Shown here one piece after another: positions 53,075-61,871 of a DNA stretch of 64,000 bases; the first letter of the stretch is position 1; each line of letters opens with the position of its first letter. A program made the translations under genes and the position numbers. The notes under the pieces are model-generated. The model was given only the letters and a program-made list of their open reading frames with translations, ran no database searches and was not told the DNA's origin. The stretch covers positions 4,320,001-4,384,000 of the forward strand of contig NZ_JASTWJ010000001.1 in the NCBI RefSeq assembly GCF_030499515.1, written 5' to 3'. Origin of the DNA: Streptomyces sp. DT2A-34. GTDB lineage: Bacteria; Actinomycetota; Actinomycetes; Streptomycetales; Streptomycetaceae.

Positions 53075-54868
53075 TTGCCATCTCCGCGTACCACCACGCC
53101 CTCGACCACCACCGGCACCGACTTCCTCCTCTACCTCCTGATCGGCATCGCCGGTCTCGGCATGGCGGGAGGCTCGCTGGCCTGGCTGTTCGGCAATCTC
53201 GCCAACGCCACGGTCGGCTCCGATCCGTGGGCCGCCTTCCGACCGACCGACGCGCTCCTGCACCCCGAACGCGTATGGCCGCATCTCACACAGCCCGCCG
53301 TCCTCACCGGCTGCTACCTGCTGCCCGCCGCCACGCTCATCACGGCAGCTGTCCTCGGCGGCCGGCTGTGGCTGCGCTTCCGCCGGAACCCCAACGGGCT
53401 GGCCGATCAGCGGGACCTGGCCGACCTGCTGCCCAAGAAGACCGCCGCGAAGGCCATCGACCTGCGGCCCAGCCTGAAGGGCACCAAGCCCCAGGCCGTC
53501 GCCCCGGATGACCGCGGCGTACTGCTAGGCACGCTGAAGCCGGGTGCCACCGAGGTCCGTTCCTCCTGGGAGGACGTGCTCCTCGCGATCATGGCGCCCC
53601 GCTCCGGGAAGACCTCGGGTCTGGCGATCCCCGCGATCCTGCGCGCCCCCGGCCCGGTGTTGTTGACCTCGAACAAGGCGGCCCGCGATGCCTTCACGGC
53701 GACGCTCGACGAGCGCGCCCGGGTGGGCACGGTGTGGACGCTGGACCCGCAGCAGATCGCCCACGCCCCGCAGACCATGTGGTGGGACATCCTCGCCGAC
53801 GCCCACGATCTCGCTGGGGCCCGGCGGCTGGCCGGGCACTTCGTGACCGCCTCGGTGGACGAGTCCAGCGCGGGCGACTTCTGGTCCACCGCCGCCGCCA
53901 ACACCCTCACCGCCCTGTTCCTCGCCGCGGCCCGCGACCGCCGGCCCATCACCGACGTGCTGGCCTGGCTCGCCTCCCCCGCCGACCGCACCCCCATCGA
54001 CCTCCTGCAGGACGCCGGCCTCGACGCCGTCGCCGCCCAGCTCCAGGGCACCGTGGCCGGAGCCGTCGAGACCCGCGACGGCATCTTCGAGACCGCCCGG
54101 CAGTACGCCAGCTGCCTCCTCGACCCGGGCATCGCCGCCTGGGTCACCCCACCCAACGGCCTGGAGAAGGTACGGGAGTTCAAGCCGGAGGCTTTCGCGA
54201 CCAGCAAGGACACCCTGTTCCTGCTGTCCAAGGACGGCGGCGGATCCGCCTCGGCGATCATCGCCGCAGCCGCCGACGCGGTGATGCGCGCGGCCGTCAT
54301 CCAGGCCGAACGCGACGGTGGACGCCTCGACGCCCCGCTGCTCGCGATCCTCGACGAGGCCGCCAACGTCTGCAAGATCTCCGACCTCCCGGACCTCTAC
54401 TCCCACCTCGGGTCCCGTGGCGTCATCCCGATCACGATCCTGCAGTCCTACCGCCAGGGCGTACGGGTCTGGGGCGAGGCCGGTATGGATGCCCTGTGGT
54501 CCGCCGCGACGATCAAGCTGGTCGGCTCCGGCATCGACGACGCCGACTTCGCGGACAAACTCTCCCGCCTCGTCGGCGACCACGACGTACGCACCGTCTC
54601 CGTGTCCACCAGCGAGTCGGGCAAGTCCACGTCGGTGTCGATGCGCCAGGAGCGCGTGCTGCCGGCCGACGCGATCCGGGCCCTGCCCAAAGGCTCCGCA
54701 CTACTGCTGGCCACCGGGGTCCGCCCCGCCCTCCTCGACCTCAAACCCTGGTACCGCGAGCCAGACGCCGACCGGCTCGGCGCCGCCTCCGCCCAGGCGA
54801 CCGCGGCCATCACCGAGCGCGCGCTGGCCAAGCAGCCGCACCGCGACGACTTCGGCCCGGCGGCATGA
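53075..54868 (+). CDS. VirD4/TraG-type coupling ATPase
   Basis: This 597-aa protein has two N-terminal membrane helices (about residues 17-45 and 75-105) and a RecA-like ATPase domain. Walker A is A-P-R-S-G-K-T-S-G at about 173-181, and Walker B is L-A-I-L-D-E-A-A near 421. Coupling proteins select substrates, usually by their C-terminal signals, and feed them to the type IV channel. The first possible start in frame is TTG at 53075 with no strong ribosome binding site. An out-of-frame GTG with CAGGAG lies at 53010, so the true start is uncertain. This is the likely receptor for any shared C-terminal tag. Confidence 0.85.
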   Translation: MPSPRTTTPSTTTGTDFLLYLLIGIAGLGMAGGSLAWLFGNLANATVGSDPWAAFRPTDALLHPERVWPHLTQPAVLTGCYLLPAATLITAAVLGGRLWLRFRRNPNGLADQRDLADLLPKKTAAKAIDLRPSLKGTKPQAVAPDDRGVLLGTLKPGATEVRSSWEDVLLAIMAPRSGKTSGLAIPAILRAPGPVLLTSNKAARDAFTATLDERARVGTVWTLDPQQIAHAPQTMWWDILADAHDLAGARRLAGHFVTASVDESSAGDFWSTAAANTLTALFLAAARDRRPITDVLAWLASPADRTPIDLLQDAGLDAVAAQLQGTVAGAVETRDGIFETARQYASCLLDPGIAAWVTPPNGLEKVREFKPEAFATSKDTLFLLSKDGGGSASAIIAAAADAVMRAAVIQAERDGGRLDAPLLAILDEAANVCKISDLPDLYSHLGSRGVIPITILQSYRQGVRVWGEAGMDALWSAATIKLVGSGIDDADFADKLSRLVGDHDVRTVSVSTSESGKSTSVSMRQERVLPADAIRALPKGSALLLATGVRPALLDLKPWYREPDADRLGAASAQATAAITERALAKQPHRDDFGPAA

Positions 54869-54970
54869 CCGCCCCGGCCCGACGCGACGCGCGCACGAGA
54901 CGCGGACATACGGCCCATCGCGTCCCTGAGCCGCGGCTCGCCCTCCCCTTGTTCTTCTTGAGGTGCTCCT

Positions 54971-55207
54971 GTGTCCCACCCCGTACCAACCTGGGCTTCC
55001 ATCCGCCCGACCGAGCGGCTTGCCGGCACTCCCGCCGTACACCACGACGGCCACTGGTGGCTGGTCACGCCGACGGGCACCATGCCCGCCTCGGACCCGG
55101 CCTTCACCGGCGAACTGGACCGCTTCGCCGTCGACATGGCCGCCGCCGACCGCGCCGTCGCGAACCTGCGCACCGAGCGCACGGCCGCAGGTGAGGACCA
55201 GCGGTGA
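54971..55207 (+). CDS. Small hypothetical protein of 78 residues
   Basis: A short protein with an aromatic N-terminal part (H-H-D-G-H-W-W-L-V-T-P) and a helical acidic C-terminus. GTG at 54971 has GAGGTG at suitable distance, and the stop overlaps the next GTG by four bases, so it is probably translated. The family is unknown to me. A longer overlapping frame beginning at 54866 is Arg-rich and is rejected as non-coding. Confidence 0.55.
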   Translation: MSHPVPTWASIRPTERLAGTPAVHHDGHWWLVTPTGTMPASDPAFTGELDRFAVDMAAADRAVANLRTERTAAGEDQR

Positions 55208-56388
55208 CGCCGCTCATCCAAGCCGAGCAGGCCGTCCTGGGCTCGGTCTTCCTCGACCCCGGCCAGCTCGACCATCTCTCGTCCTGGCTGCGGCCCGAAC
55301 ACTTCTACCGTCCGGTGCACGCCGCCCTCTACGCCGCGATGGTCAAGCTCCGAGCCGACGGTCACCCGGCCGCAACGGGGAAGAGCGGAGACCCGATCCC
55401 GCTGTCCTGGGTGACGGACACCGTGCAGGAGGCCAGCACCCGCACCCGTGGACTCACCGCGTCGTACGCCCATTCCCTGATCTCTGCATGCCCGCGCGCC
55501 ACCCATGCCCCTGTCTACGGGCGGATGGTCCTGGAGGGCGCCATCCATCGCAGCGTCACCCAGCACGCCATCCGCCTCCACCAGGCCGCGCGTGCCGACG
55601 CCGTCCGCGGCGGAGTCGAGGAGACGGTCCACCACGCCCAGGTCCTGGCCGACGTTCTCGCCGATCTCGCCCACCGGTGGGGCACCGAGCCACGGCCGGT
55701 GCAGCCCCCGTCGCCGAACACGTCACCCTCCCCGCAGGCACAGCCCGTCGACGAACAGGTTCTCGCCGATGAGGAGCTTCTTCTCGGCTGTATCAGCGCC
55801 CGGCCCGAGCAACTACTCGACGTTGTCGGCTGGTTGCATCCCGGCGACTTCGTGGGCATCGGCCACCAGCAGATCTACCGCGCTCTGGGCGCCCTGCATC
55901 ACCGCGGCGAGCCCATCGATCAGCTGACCGTGCTGTGGGAAACACAGCGGCGGGGGGCTCTGTCCGACGGAACGCTCGACGCCGAACGCGTTCTGCGGAT
56001 CTGCGATCCGCTGTCCCTCTCCGGGGTGGCCGAGTACTTCGGCGAGCAGGTCGTCCAGGCCTCGCTCGTCCGCACGGCCGCGGCCTCCGCCCGGCAGGTG
56101 CGGGCGCTGGCCGACGACGAGTCCCTGGCTCCCGGACGGCTGATCGGGTACGCCCTGCACGCCCTGGGCCCGCTCGACGAGGTCCGGCGCCGCCTCCGGG
56201 CCGCGTCCGCCACCGAGCCCGCACCACCGCGCGCGGGCAGTGTGCCGGCCGTTGCGCCGCCTGAGGCCCGCATCGACGCGGCCCGTTCCCGTAGCCGCCC
56301 CCGCGCCACCGCCGCCTCGGCTCCGACGGCCACCGCGGCCCCGCATACCCCTGCTCCCGACCGTGCCACCCGCCGGAGCCAGTCATGA
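55204..56388 (+). CDS. Tandem DnaB-N-like protein without helicase domain, with shared tail (tagged protein 4)
   Basis: This 394-aa protein contains two copies of a DnaB N-terminal-like helical domain: residues 5-110 (A-E-Q-A-V-L-G-S-V-F-L-D-P) and 185-300 (D-E-E-L-L-L-G-C-I-S-A-R-P). The RecA-like ATPase domain of replicative helicases is absent. DnaB-N domains mediate primase binding and ring assembly, so this could bind the host replisome or primase, perhaps to start or block replication. It ends with the shared signature A-R-I-D-A-A-R-S-R-S and a Pro/Ala-rich tail. GTGA overlap with the preceding gene and ATGA overlap with the next. Confidence 0.72.
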   Translation: MTPLIQAEQAVLGSVFLDPGQLDHLSSWLRPEHFYRPVHAALYAAMVKLRADGHPAATGKSGDPIPLSWVTDTVQEASTRTRGLTASYAHSLISACPRATHAPVYGRMVLEGAIHRSVTQHAIRLHQAARADAVRGGVEETVHHAQVLADVLADLAHRWGTEPRPVQPPSPNTSPSPQAQPVDEQVLADEELLLGCISARPEQLLDVVGWLHPGDFVGIGHQQIYRALGALHHRGEPIDQLTVLWETQRRGALSDGTLDAERVLRICDPLSLSGVAEYFGEQVVQASLVRTAAASARQVRALADDESLAPGRLIGYALHALGPLDEVRRRLRAASATEPAPPRAGSVPAVAPPEARIDAARSRSRPRATAASAPTATAAPHTPAPDRATRRSQS

Positions 56389-56987
56389 CAGACCACACTG
56401 GCCGCGCCGGCATGGAGAAGGACGAGCTGTACGCCATTGCCCGGGAGTTCGACCAGCTGCGCGTTCAGATCACCATCCCCCACACCTCGAGCGATCTCCT
56501 CGATCTCGCCACCGCGTCCCGGCAACTGACCACGCTGACAGGGCTGATCAAGGACCTGACGGACGAGGTCCTGTTCCGGGCCGTCGACGAGGACCACGGG
56601 CTCGACTTCGGGCCGGTCATCGACGCGTACACCTCGGCGGCGGTGCCCGCGGGACGCGCGATGGAGAACTACACCCAGGCCTATGCCCAGTTCGGCTTCC
56701 TGCGCCGCTTCGCCGAGGCCCCCGACTCGGCGGATCTGCACGACGCGCGTGCGGCAGCGTTCCGTGTCGTCCAGGAGCGCATGGAGCTCGTACACGACGA
56801 TCTCCAAGAGGTGAGCGACACCTTGCGGGGCGCGGCGGACCGGCTGGACGGCACGCCACCGCGCGTGCTTGCAGCGCTGAGCCGATCGGCACGGCCGACG
56901 AACTCGATCTACCGCCTGCCCACGGAGCCGCCCGCCCCTGGTCCCGTCCGGCTCGCCTACACTCCGGCGCCCCACCATGGCCGCTGA
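56385..56987 (+). CDS. Hypothetical helical protein with shared tail (tagged protein 5)
   Basis: This 200-aa all-helical protein begins by ATGA overlap with the DnaB-N-like gene. Heptad-like spacing between residues 30 and 150 suggests a helical bundle. The last 41 residues contain R-V-L-A-A-L-S-R-S-A-R followed by a Pro-rich stretch and G-R at the end. No domain was recognised. It overlaps the broken methyltransferase gene by 11 bases. Confidence 0.62.
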   Translation: MTDHTGRAGMEKDELYAIAREFDQLRVQITIPHTSSDLLDLATASRQLTTLTGLIKDLTDEVLFRAVDEDHGLDFGPVIDAYTSAAVPAGRAMENYTQAYAQFGFLRRFAEAPDSADLHDARAAAFRVVQERMELVHDDLQEVSDTLRGAADRLDGTPPRVLAALSRSARPTNSIYRLPTEPPAPGPVRLAYTPAPHHGR

Positions 56988-58183
56988 CCTGGCCTCAGTG
57001 GCTGTGCCGCCACTGATCGGGAGCCTGTGCTCCGGCTACGGCGGCCTGGACCTCGGCGTCCAGGCCGCCCTCGGAGGCACGCTCGCCTGGCACGCCGAGA
57101 TCGATCCGGGTGCCGCCCGGATCCTGGCCCGCCACTGGCCCACCGTGCCCAATCTCGGCGACATCACCGCCGTGAACTGGGCCGGTGTCCCGGAGGTGTG
57201 CGTCGTGACGGCCGGCTTCCCCTGCCAAAGACGTCTCCGTCGCCGGCCGCCGCGCCGGACTGGCTGATGGCACCCGGTCCGGTCTGTGGCACCACGTCGT
57301 CCGTGCCATCGAAGCCCTCAACCCCTGCCTGGTGGTGATCGAGAATGTCCGAGGGCTCCTCACCTCGCCCGCCGGTTCCCCTGGCGACGTGGAACTCTGC
57401 CCGTGGTGTCTGGGAGACACCACAGGCCGGCCTCCTGTGCGCGCACTCGGTGCCGTACTCGGCTCCCTGGCCGACATCAGGTTCGATGCGCGCTGGTGTG
57501 TGCTTCGCGCCTCCGACGTCGGAGCCCCGCACCGCCGAGAGCGGATCTTCCTCGCCGCCTGGCCATCCGGACGGATCACCGCTGCTCAAGACCCCGACCA
57601 GCAACCTGGGGGCCAACGGGGGCAGCCAGCACCCGGCGAAACGCAAGCAGGGCGGCCACGGCCCGAACCTGGCGGACGAGATCGAGTGGCTCCTGCCCAC
57701 CCCGAAAGCCTCGGATGGCACCAAGGGGTCGCCCAACCAGCGCCACGGCAACGGGGACTTGACCCTGCCCTCGGCGGCAGCACGCCTGCGTCCCACCCCG
57801 GATGCCACGCCCACACGAACGACAGGGCAACGGAAGGGCGCCGCGAGCAGGATCCCGCGCACGCACGCAACGCCGCTGTTCGGGGAGCCAGCGCACCAGC
57901 AGGACGGGCCGAGATCTGGGGGCCGTACGCCGCCGCGATCACCCGCTGGGAACGCGCCACCCGTCCCGCACCGCGGCCAACCGACGACGCCGGCCGTCTC
58001 AGTGCGCGGTTCGTGGAGTGGATGCAAGGCCTCCCTCCCGGCTGGGTGACCAGCACACCCGGACTGGGGCGCCCCGCCCAACTGACCGCTCTGGGCAACG
58101 GAGTCGTCCCCCAGCAGGCTGCCCGCGCCCTGCAGATCCTGGCTCCACCCAGGACCGTATGCCGCCATAGGGCGCCGCGCTGA
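56977..58183 (+). pseudogene. C5-cytosine DNA methyltransferase, broken by three frameshifts
   Basis: The first part (from ATG 56977) reads L-C-S-G-Y-G-G-L-D-L-G (motif I) and V-T-A-G-F-P-C-Q (motif IV, catalytic Cys). Directly after C-Q one extra A at 57227-57229 shifts the frame. Another frame continues V-V-I-E-N-V-R-G-L-L (motif VI). A second shift near 57550-57570 leads to a third frame with L-L-K-T-P-T-S-N-L-G. A third shift near 57850-57930 returns to the earlier frame, with R-F-V-E-W-M and L-G-N-G-V-V-P-Q-Q (motif X). Neighbours are intact, so real decay is likelier than poor sequence, though the first shift alone could be an error. Confidence 0.8.
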
Positions 58184-58278
58184 CCTGCGCCTTCTACACC
58201 CGTTTCCCGGCCGGGCCAAACCCCCGTTTTTCCGGAACCTCGACACCCCACCCACCAGAACCTGCACCAGGGGTAGCC

Positions 58279-58878
58279 ATGTCCGAACCCGCCCACGAGA
58301 CCGAGCCGGTGCGCATACCGGACCACGACCTGGACGACCTCGTCGCCACGGTCACCCGGCTCGTCGCCGAGAGCCGCAAGCAGGGCGAGACGCTCGCCCG
58401 ACTCACCGACGACCAGCCGTCCCAGGACGACAGCGAACCGGCCGATCCCGCGCACCCTGAAAGCCCGGCATCGGCCTCCGCACCGGCCAAAGGCAATGCC
58501 AACGACGGCCCTGCCTCCGTCTTCATCCTGGCGCTCGGCGCCAAGGCGTACGCCGAAGAACTGGCCGCGCTGACCAACTGGGTGCACAACCTGCTCCTGC
58601 CCGTCTACGGACGGGAGATCACCACCGGCCGCCCGTGGTGCCGGCAGTGGCAGGAGCACCCCGAGGCCGTGGCCCGGCTGCACGCCCTCTGGCTCGCCTG
58701 GCAGCAACTCACCGACGTCCAGGCCGGCCTCACCGGTCCCTCCACCTGGCACCGCGACCACCTCGACCCGGCCCTGCTCCAACTGCGCACCCCAGACGGC
58801 CCGTTCGGCGCCTGTACCACCAGTGCGGCCCGCCCCCACCACCGACTGCTGGCCTCGCCCGAGCCCGCCGGAGTCTGA
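58279..58878 (+). CDS. DUF4913-like protein
   Basis: This 199-aa protein has a disordered acidic first third (residues 40-75) and a C-terminal helical domain with W-V-H-N-L-L-L-P, then W-C-x-x-W-x-E-H-P-E-A and L-H-A-L-W-L-A-W, the Trp-rich pattern I know as DUF4913. That family is common on actinobacterial plasmids and integrative elements, with no firm function. ATG at 58279 has AGGGG upstream. It lacks the shared tail. It supports the mobile-element reading of the region. Confidence 0.7.
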   Translation: MSEPAHETEPVRIPDHDLDDLVATVTRLVAESRKQGETLARLTDDQPSQDDSEPADPAHPESPASASAPAKGNANDGPASVFILALGAKAYAEELAALTNWVHNLLLPVYGREITTGRPWCRQWQEHPEAVARLHALWLAWQQLTDVQAGLTGPSTWHRDHLDPALLQLRTPDGPFGACTTSAARPHHRLLASPEPAGV

Positions 58879-58879
58879 G

Positions 58880-59686
58880 ATGACCCCCGCGTACGAACCC
58901 CCTACGCCGGACTACCGGCTCGACGGCTTCCAAGCCGCAACCACACAGATCGAGGACGACTTCTCCTCCGTCACGCTCTCGGACGACCTGTTCGTCCCCT
59001 TCTCCGAACACCACAGCGCCGACGGCCGCGACAGCTACCTGCTGCTGTACGACCGGTCCGCGATCTGGGACATCCCCGGGACGGCGGAGTACGTCACGCT
59101 GCACATCACCCGCGACATCGAGCAGCGCACATTCGACTTCGCGTCCGAGCGCCATCCCGTCGTTCCGCTGGCGCAGCACTGGCTGATCGGCCGGGGCTGC
59201 CCGCAGGAAGCCGCCGAGGGATCCCACCACCACGGGCCCCGCCCGGCCGACGCAGTCACGGCCCGGCTTGAGGACCTGCTCCGGACCAACCCCGGCAACC
59301 GGTACGAGGTCCTCGACCACTACACCGACAACCCGTGCTCCTTCGACGTCGGCGTCGAGGTCCGCACCCTCGTCTACGACAGCCACCCCGACTCGGCGGA
59401 TGCGCCGTATCGGCTCTTCCTCGAAGAGACGACCAAAGACATGCACACCTACACCGTGCGGGAGGGTGTCTTCGCCAGCGCCGAGGAAGCGGACACGTGG
59501 GTTGTGGAGCGGGACTCGCCGCTCCCCCTGGCACCCGCCTCACCGGGCGCCTTCGACCGCCGGGCGGCAGCCGCCCGCGCTCGCTCCACGATCGGCGGCA
59601 ACGGCCTCGCCGTGGCTCCCGCGCCCGTCTCCCCACCACGATCAGCGGAACCTGCTCCGACGCGCTCCCGTAGGAGCACGCGATGA
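58880..59686 (+). CDS. Hypothetical accessory protein with shared tail (tagged protein 6)
   Basis: This 268-aa protein begins one base after the preceding stop. The first 225 residues look like a globular alpha/beta domain (Y-L-L-L-Y-D-R-S-A-I-W near 55) that I do not recognise. The tail is one of the clearest examples: D-R-R-A-A-A-A-R-A-R-S-T, a Pro/Ala stretch, and a final R-S-R-R-S-T-R. The stop overlaps the RelE-like gene by four bases (ATGA). The longer frame from 58823 lies inside the previous gene and is rejected. Confidence 0.66.
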   Translation: MTPAYEPPTPDYRLDGFQAATTQIEDDFSSVTLSDDLFVPFSEHHSADGRDSYLLLYDRSAIWDIPGTAEYVTLHITRDIEQRTFDFASERHPVVPLAQHWLIGRGCPQEAAEGSHHHGPRPADAVTARLEDLLRTNPGNRYEVLDHYTDNPCSFDVGVEVRTLVYDSHPDSADAPYRLFLEETTKDMHTYTVREGVFASAEEADTWVVERDSPLPLAPASPGAFDRRAAAARARSTIGGNGLAVAPAPVSPPRSAEPAPTRSRRSTR

Positions 59687-60168
59687 GCCGGGCACGGTAC
59701 GCCTTCGCCGCCCACCCCGAGGCACTGGCCGACCTGCGCGCCGTACCAGAAAACATCCGCGACCTGGCCCTGCTCGAACTGCAGCACCTGGTCCACGGCA
59801 ACGAACGCGGCGCCGCCCTCCAGCGGGAACTGGCCGGCTGCCACAAGGTCTACGTCGACCCGGAAACCCGCTGGCGCCTGGTCATCCAGTACCGGGACGC
59901 TCCCGCCTCCTCCCAGCACAAACGGGAGATCTACCTGCTCGCGGTCGGTGAGCGCCAGGACCACGCCGCCTACCGCGCCGCAGCCCTTCGGCTGGAGCGC
60001 GAGCGGGCGGCCACCACCGCGTCCCCGCACGACCGGCGCGCCCAAGCCGCTACGGCCCGCTCTCCTCGCCACCGCAGCGGGCGACCGATCACCGGTACCC
60101 AGCAGCCTGCAGCAAGGAGCAGCGCCGCGAACCGCCCCACGTCGGAACGCGCCGCGCGGTCCCGCTGA
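59683..60168 (+). CDS. RelE/ParE-fold protein with shared tail (tagged protein 7)
   Basis: This 161-aa protein has a RelE/ParE-like domain in residues 1-95: L-A-D-L-R-A-V-P-E-N-I-R-D, then L-A-G-C-H-K-V-Y, R-L-V-I-Q-Y-R, and L-L-A-V-G-E-R. RelE proteins cleave mRNA at the ribosome and ParE proteins poison gyrase. A cognate antitoxin normally adjoins, but none is present here. The C-terminal third is the shared tail: D-R-R-A-Q-A-A-T-A-R-S-P, ending A-A-R-S-R. A toxin domain plus the shared tail is what an exported effector could look like. That is inference. Confidence 0.72.
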   Translation: MSRARYAFAAHPEALADLRAVPENIRDLALLELQHLVHGNERGAALQRELAGCHKVYVDPETRWRLVIQYRDAPASSQHKREIYLLAVGERQDHAAYRAAALRLERERAATTASPHDRRAQAATARSPRHRSGRPITGTQQPAARSSAANRPTSERAARSR

Positions 60169-60200
60169 CGGCGCTCAACCACCCTTCGGAGAACCCCACC

Positions 60201-60890
60201 GTGCCCAGCCCCTCTCACTCACCCACCCGTCACACCGAACTCGTCGACCAGGCCGTCGCCCGCCTCTCACCCCGTTGGACCACCTGGACCCTGCAGACCA
60301 TCCAGCACCACGGCCCCATGCGCCTTGCCGACATCAACTCCGCGCTTCCGTGGATAGGTGTCCATGCCATGGCCCAGATCGTGCGCCGCATGCAGACGAG
60401 CGGTCTCCTGGACCGGCCTCAGTTCGGGGTGTACGACCTCACACCGCTCGGCCGCGACGCACGGAGCGTCCACCATGCGCTCTCGGCCTGGCACCGTACC
60501 CACCTCGCTGACGACGCGGCGTCGCTCGCGGAGGCGGAACGCGTAGAAGACGCACTCGGCCGACTCCGTGGGAAAGGCACGATCCCCCTCCTCCATGCCC
60601 TCGCGCAGTACGGCCCCTTCTCCGGCCGAGGCTCCGAGTACACCTTGACGTCCGTGGCCCGCGGGCTCACGCCCGTGTACGCCGAACTCGCCGAGTTCGG
60701 CCGCAAGGCACTCCCAGCAGCGGCTCGCCCGGACCAGAACGGTGCGACAGCGCAGCACGCCATACGCGCGAGCGCGGCAGTGCACCGCAGTCCGGTGGCC
60801 TCTTCCGAGCTGTTCTCGCACGTCCCCGACTCGCAGCCGCGCGTCCCGGCGTACGTCACCGCACTCTCGCACCCGTCCCGGACCAGGTGA
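60201..60890 (+). CDS. Winged-helix (HxlR-like) protein with shared tail (tagged protein 8)
   Basis: This 229-aa protein has a winged-helix domain at residues 10-90 (W-T-L-Q-T-I-Q-H-H-G-P-M-R-L-A-D-I, then M-A-Q-I-V-R-R-M) like HxlR/MarR regulators. A second copy-like part follows at about 110-165 (L-L-H-A-L-A-Q-Y-G-P-F). GTG at 60201 has CGGAG upstream. The C-terminus carries a weaker version of the shared motif (Q-H-A-I-R-A-S-A-A-V) and ends S-R-T-R. It may regulate the operon or bind transferred DNA. Confidence 0.7.
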   Translation: MPSPSHSPTRHTELVDQAVARLSPRWTTWTLQTIQHHGPMRLADINSALPWIGVHAMAQIVRRMQTSGLLDRPQFGVYDLTPLGRDARSVHHALSAWHRTHLADDAASLAEAERVEDALGRLRGKGTIPLLHALAQYGPFSGRGSEYTLTSVARGLTPVYAELAEFGRKALPAAARPDQNGATAQHAIRASAAVHRSPVASSELFSHVPDSQPRVPAYVTALSHPSRTR

Positions 60891-60988
60891 CTCCAGTGCC
60901 GACAGCCAGATGCCGCCGCGCGACCGCGTCCACGTGCCCCCGCACGAGCCACTCAGCCACCCGTGCCCCACCGCCCGAAGGCCCTCTC

Positions 60989-61843
60989 ATGCCCAGCCTG
61001 GATCCCCTCGCCCTCGACCTCAACGCGGATGTCCTGGTCAGCCCCGGCTACCTCGCCGGTCCTGGCGACAACCACAGCATCTTCAACTCCCTTGATCTCG
61101 CTCCCGGTTGGATCAAGGCCGTCGCCTTCGGCACCGACACGTACTACACGAGCCCGTGCCAGCGCGTACGTGTCGCCAACGCCCTGGAGAGCTTCTACGG
61201 CGGATGGACCATCTCCTACGCCGAGGACCCGCTCGGCGTCCCCGACTGGATCACCACGTTCGACCGGAACACACCCCACGAGATCGTGGCCGCCTTCACC
61301 GAGACCCTCGTCGAGGGAGTGCACAACAACTTCGCCGACTACCTAAGCGGTGGCCAGCACTACACGGGCACCAGCCCCGCCTCCCTCACCGCGCACCACC
61401 GGTGGGAGCCGGTACACGGCACCCGACCGTTCCGTACGGTCTCCCCCGACGGCCACGCTACCAATCAGATGAGCGTCGGCTGGCTGCACGAGTACGACGA
61501 GCTGCTCACGCCCGAGAAGTCGACGTGGCGCATGTCCGCCGGCCCCGACCCCGTGTACACACCGAGCTGGCAGGCCTTCTTCAGCCGGTACACCCCGCAG
61601 CACCTCATCACGGCCTCGACCGCCGTGTTCACGGACCCCACCCCCGTGCCGCGCGCCCTGGACCAGATCCCCGACCGGCACCGCTCACTGGTCTCGGTCG
61701 CCCGCGCGGACGCGGCCGGGCCCGGCCCGCGGGCCGCAGCGGCGCTCGCCCGCAGCACCCAAGCCCAGGCGACGCACGTACCTCCGCCTCAGGCCGCGCC
61801 GACCGCCCTCGCCACGCACGTCGGCTCCCGACGGCAGCGCTGA
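60989..61843 (+). CDS. DUF317 protein with shared tail (tagged protein 9)
   Basis: This 284-aa protein contains two DUF317-type units: V-S-P-G-Y-L-A-G-P-G-D near residue 16, and a second around 135-215 ending in W-Q-A-F-F-S-R-Y-T-P-Q-H-L-I. DUF317 is abundant on Streptomyces mobile elements and has no proven function. The tail reads P-R-A-A-A-A-L-A-R-S-T, a Pro/Ala/Thr-rich part, and a final S-R-R-Q-R. ATG at 60989 follows CGAAGG and is chosen over the longer frame from 60887. Confidence 0.75.
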   Translation: MPSLDPLALDLNADVLVSPGYLAGPGDNHSIFNSLDLAPGWIKAVAFGTDTYYTSPCQRVRVANALESFYGGWTISYAEDPLGVPDWITTFDRNTPHEIVAAFTETLVEGVHNNFADYLSGGQHYTGTSPASLTAHHRWEPVHGTRPFRTVSPDGHATNQMSVGWLHEYDELLTPEKSTWRMSAGPDPVYTPSWQAFFSRYTPQHLITASTAVFTDPTPVPRALDQIPDRHRSLVSVARADAAGPGPRAAAALARSTQAQATHVPPPQAAPTALATHVGSRRQR

Positions 61844-61871
61844 CCCTCACTCTCAGCCCCGGAGTCCCACC

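Noticed and set aside
54866..55194. Arg-rich frame overlapping the coupling ATPase stop by ATGA
   Set aside because: It overlaps the better-supported 78-aa gene in another frame and has shadow-frame composition.
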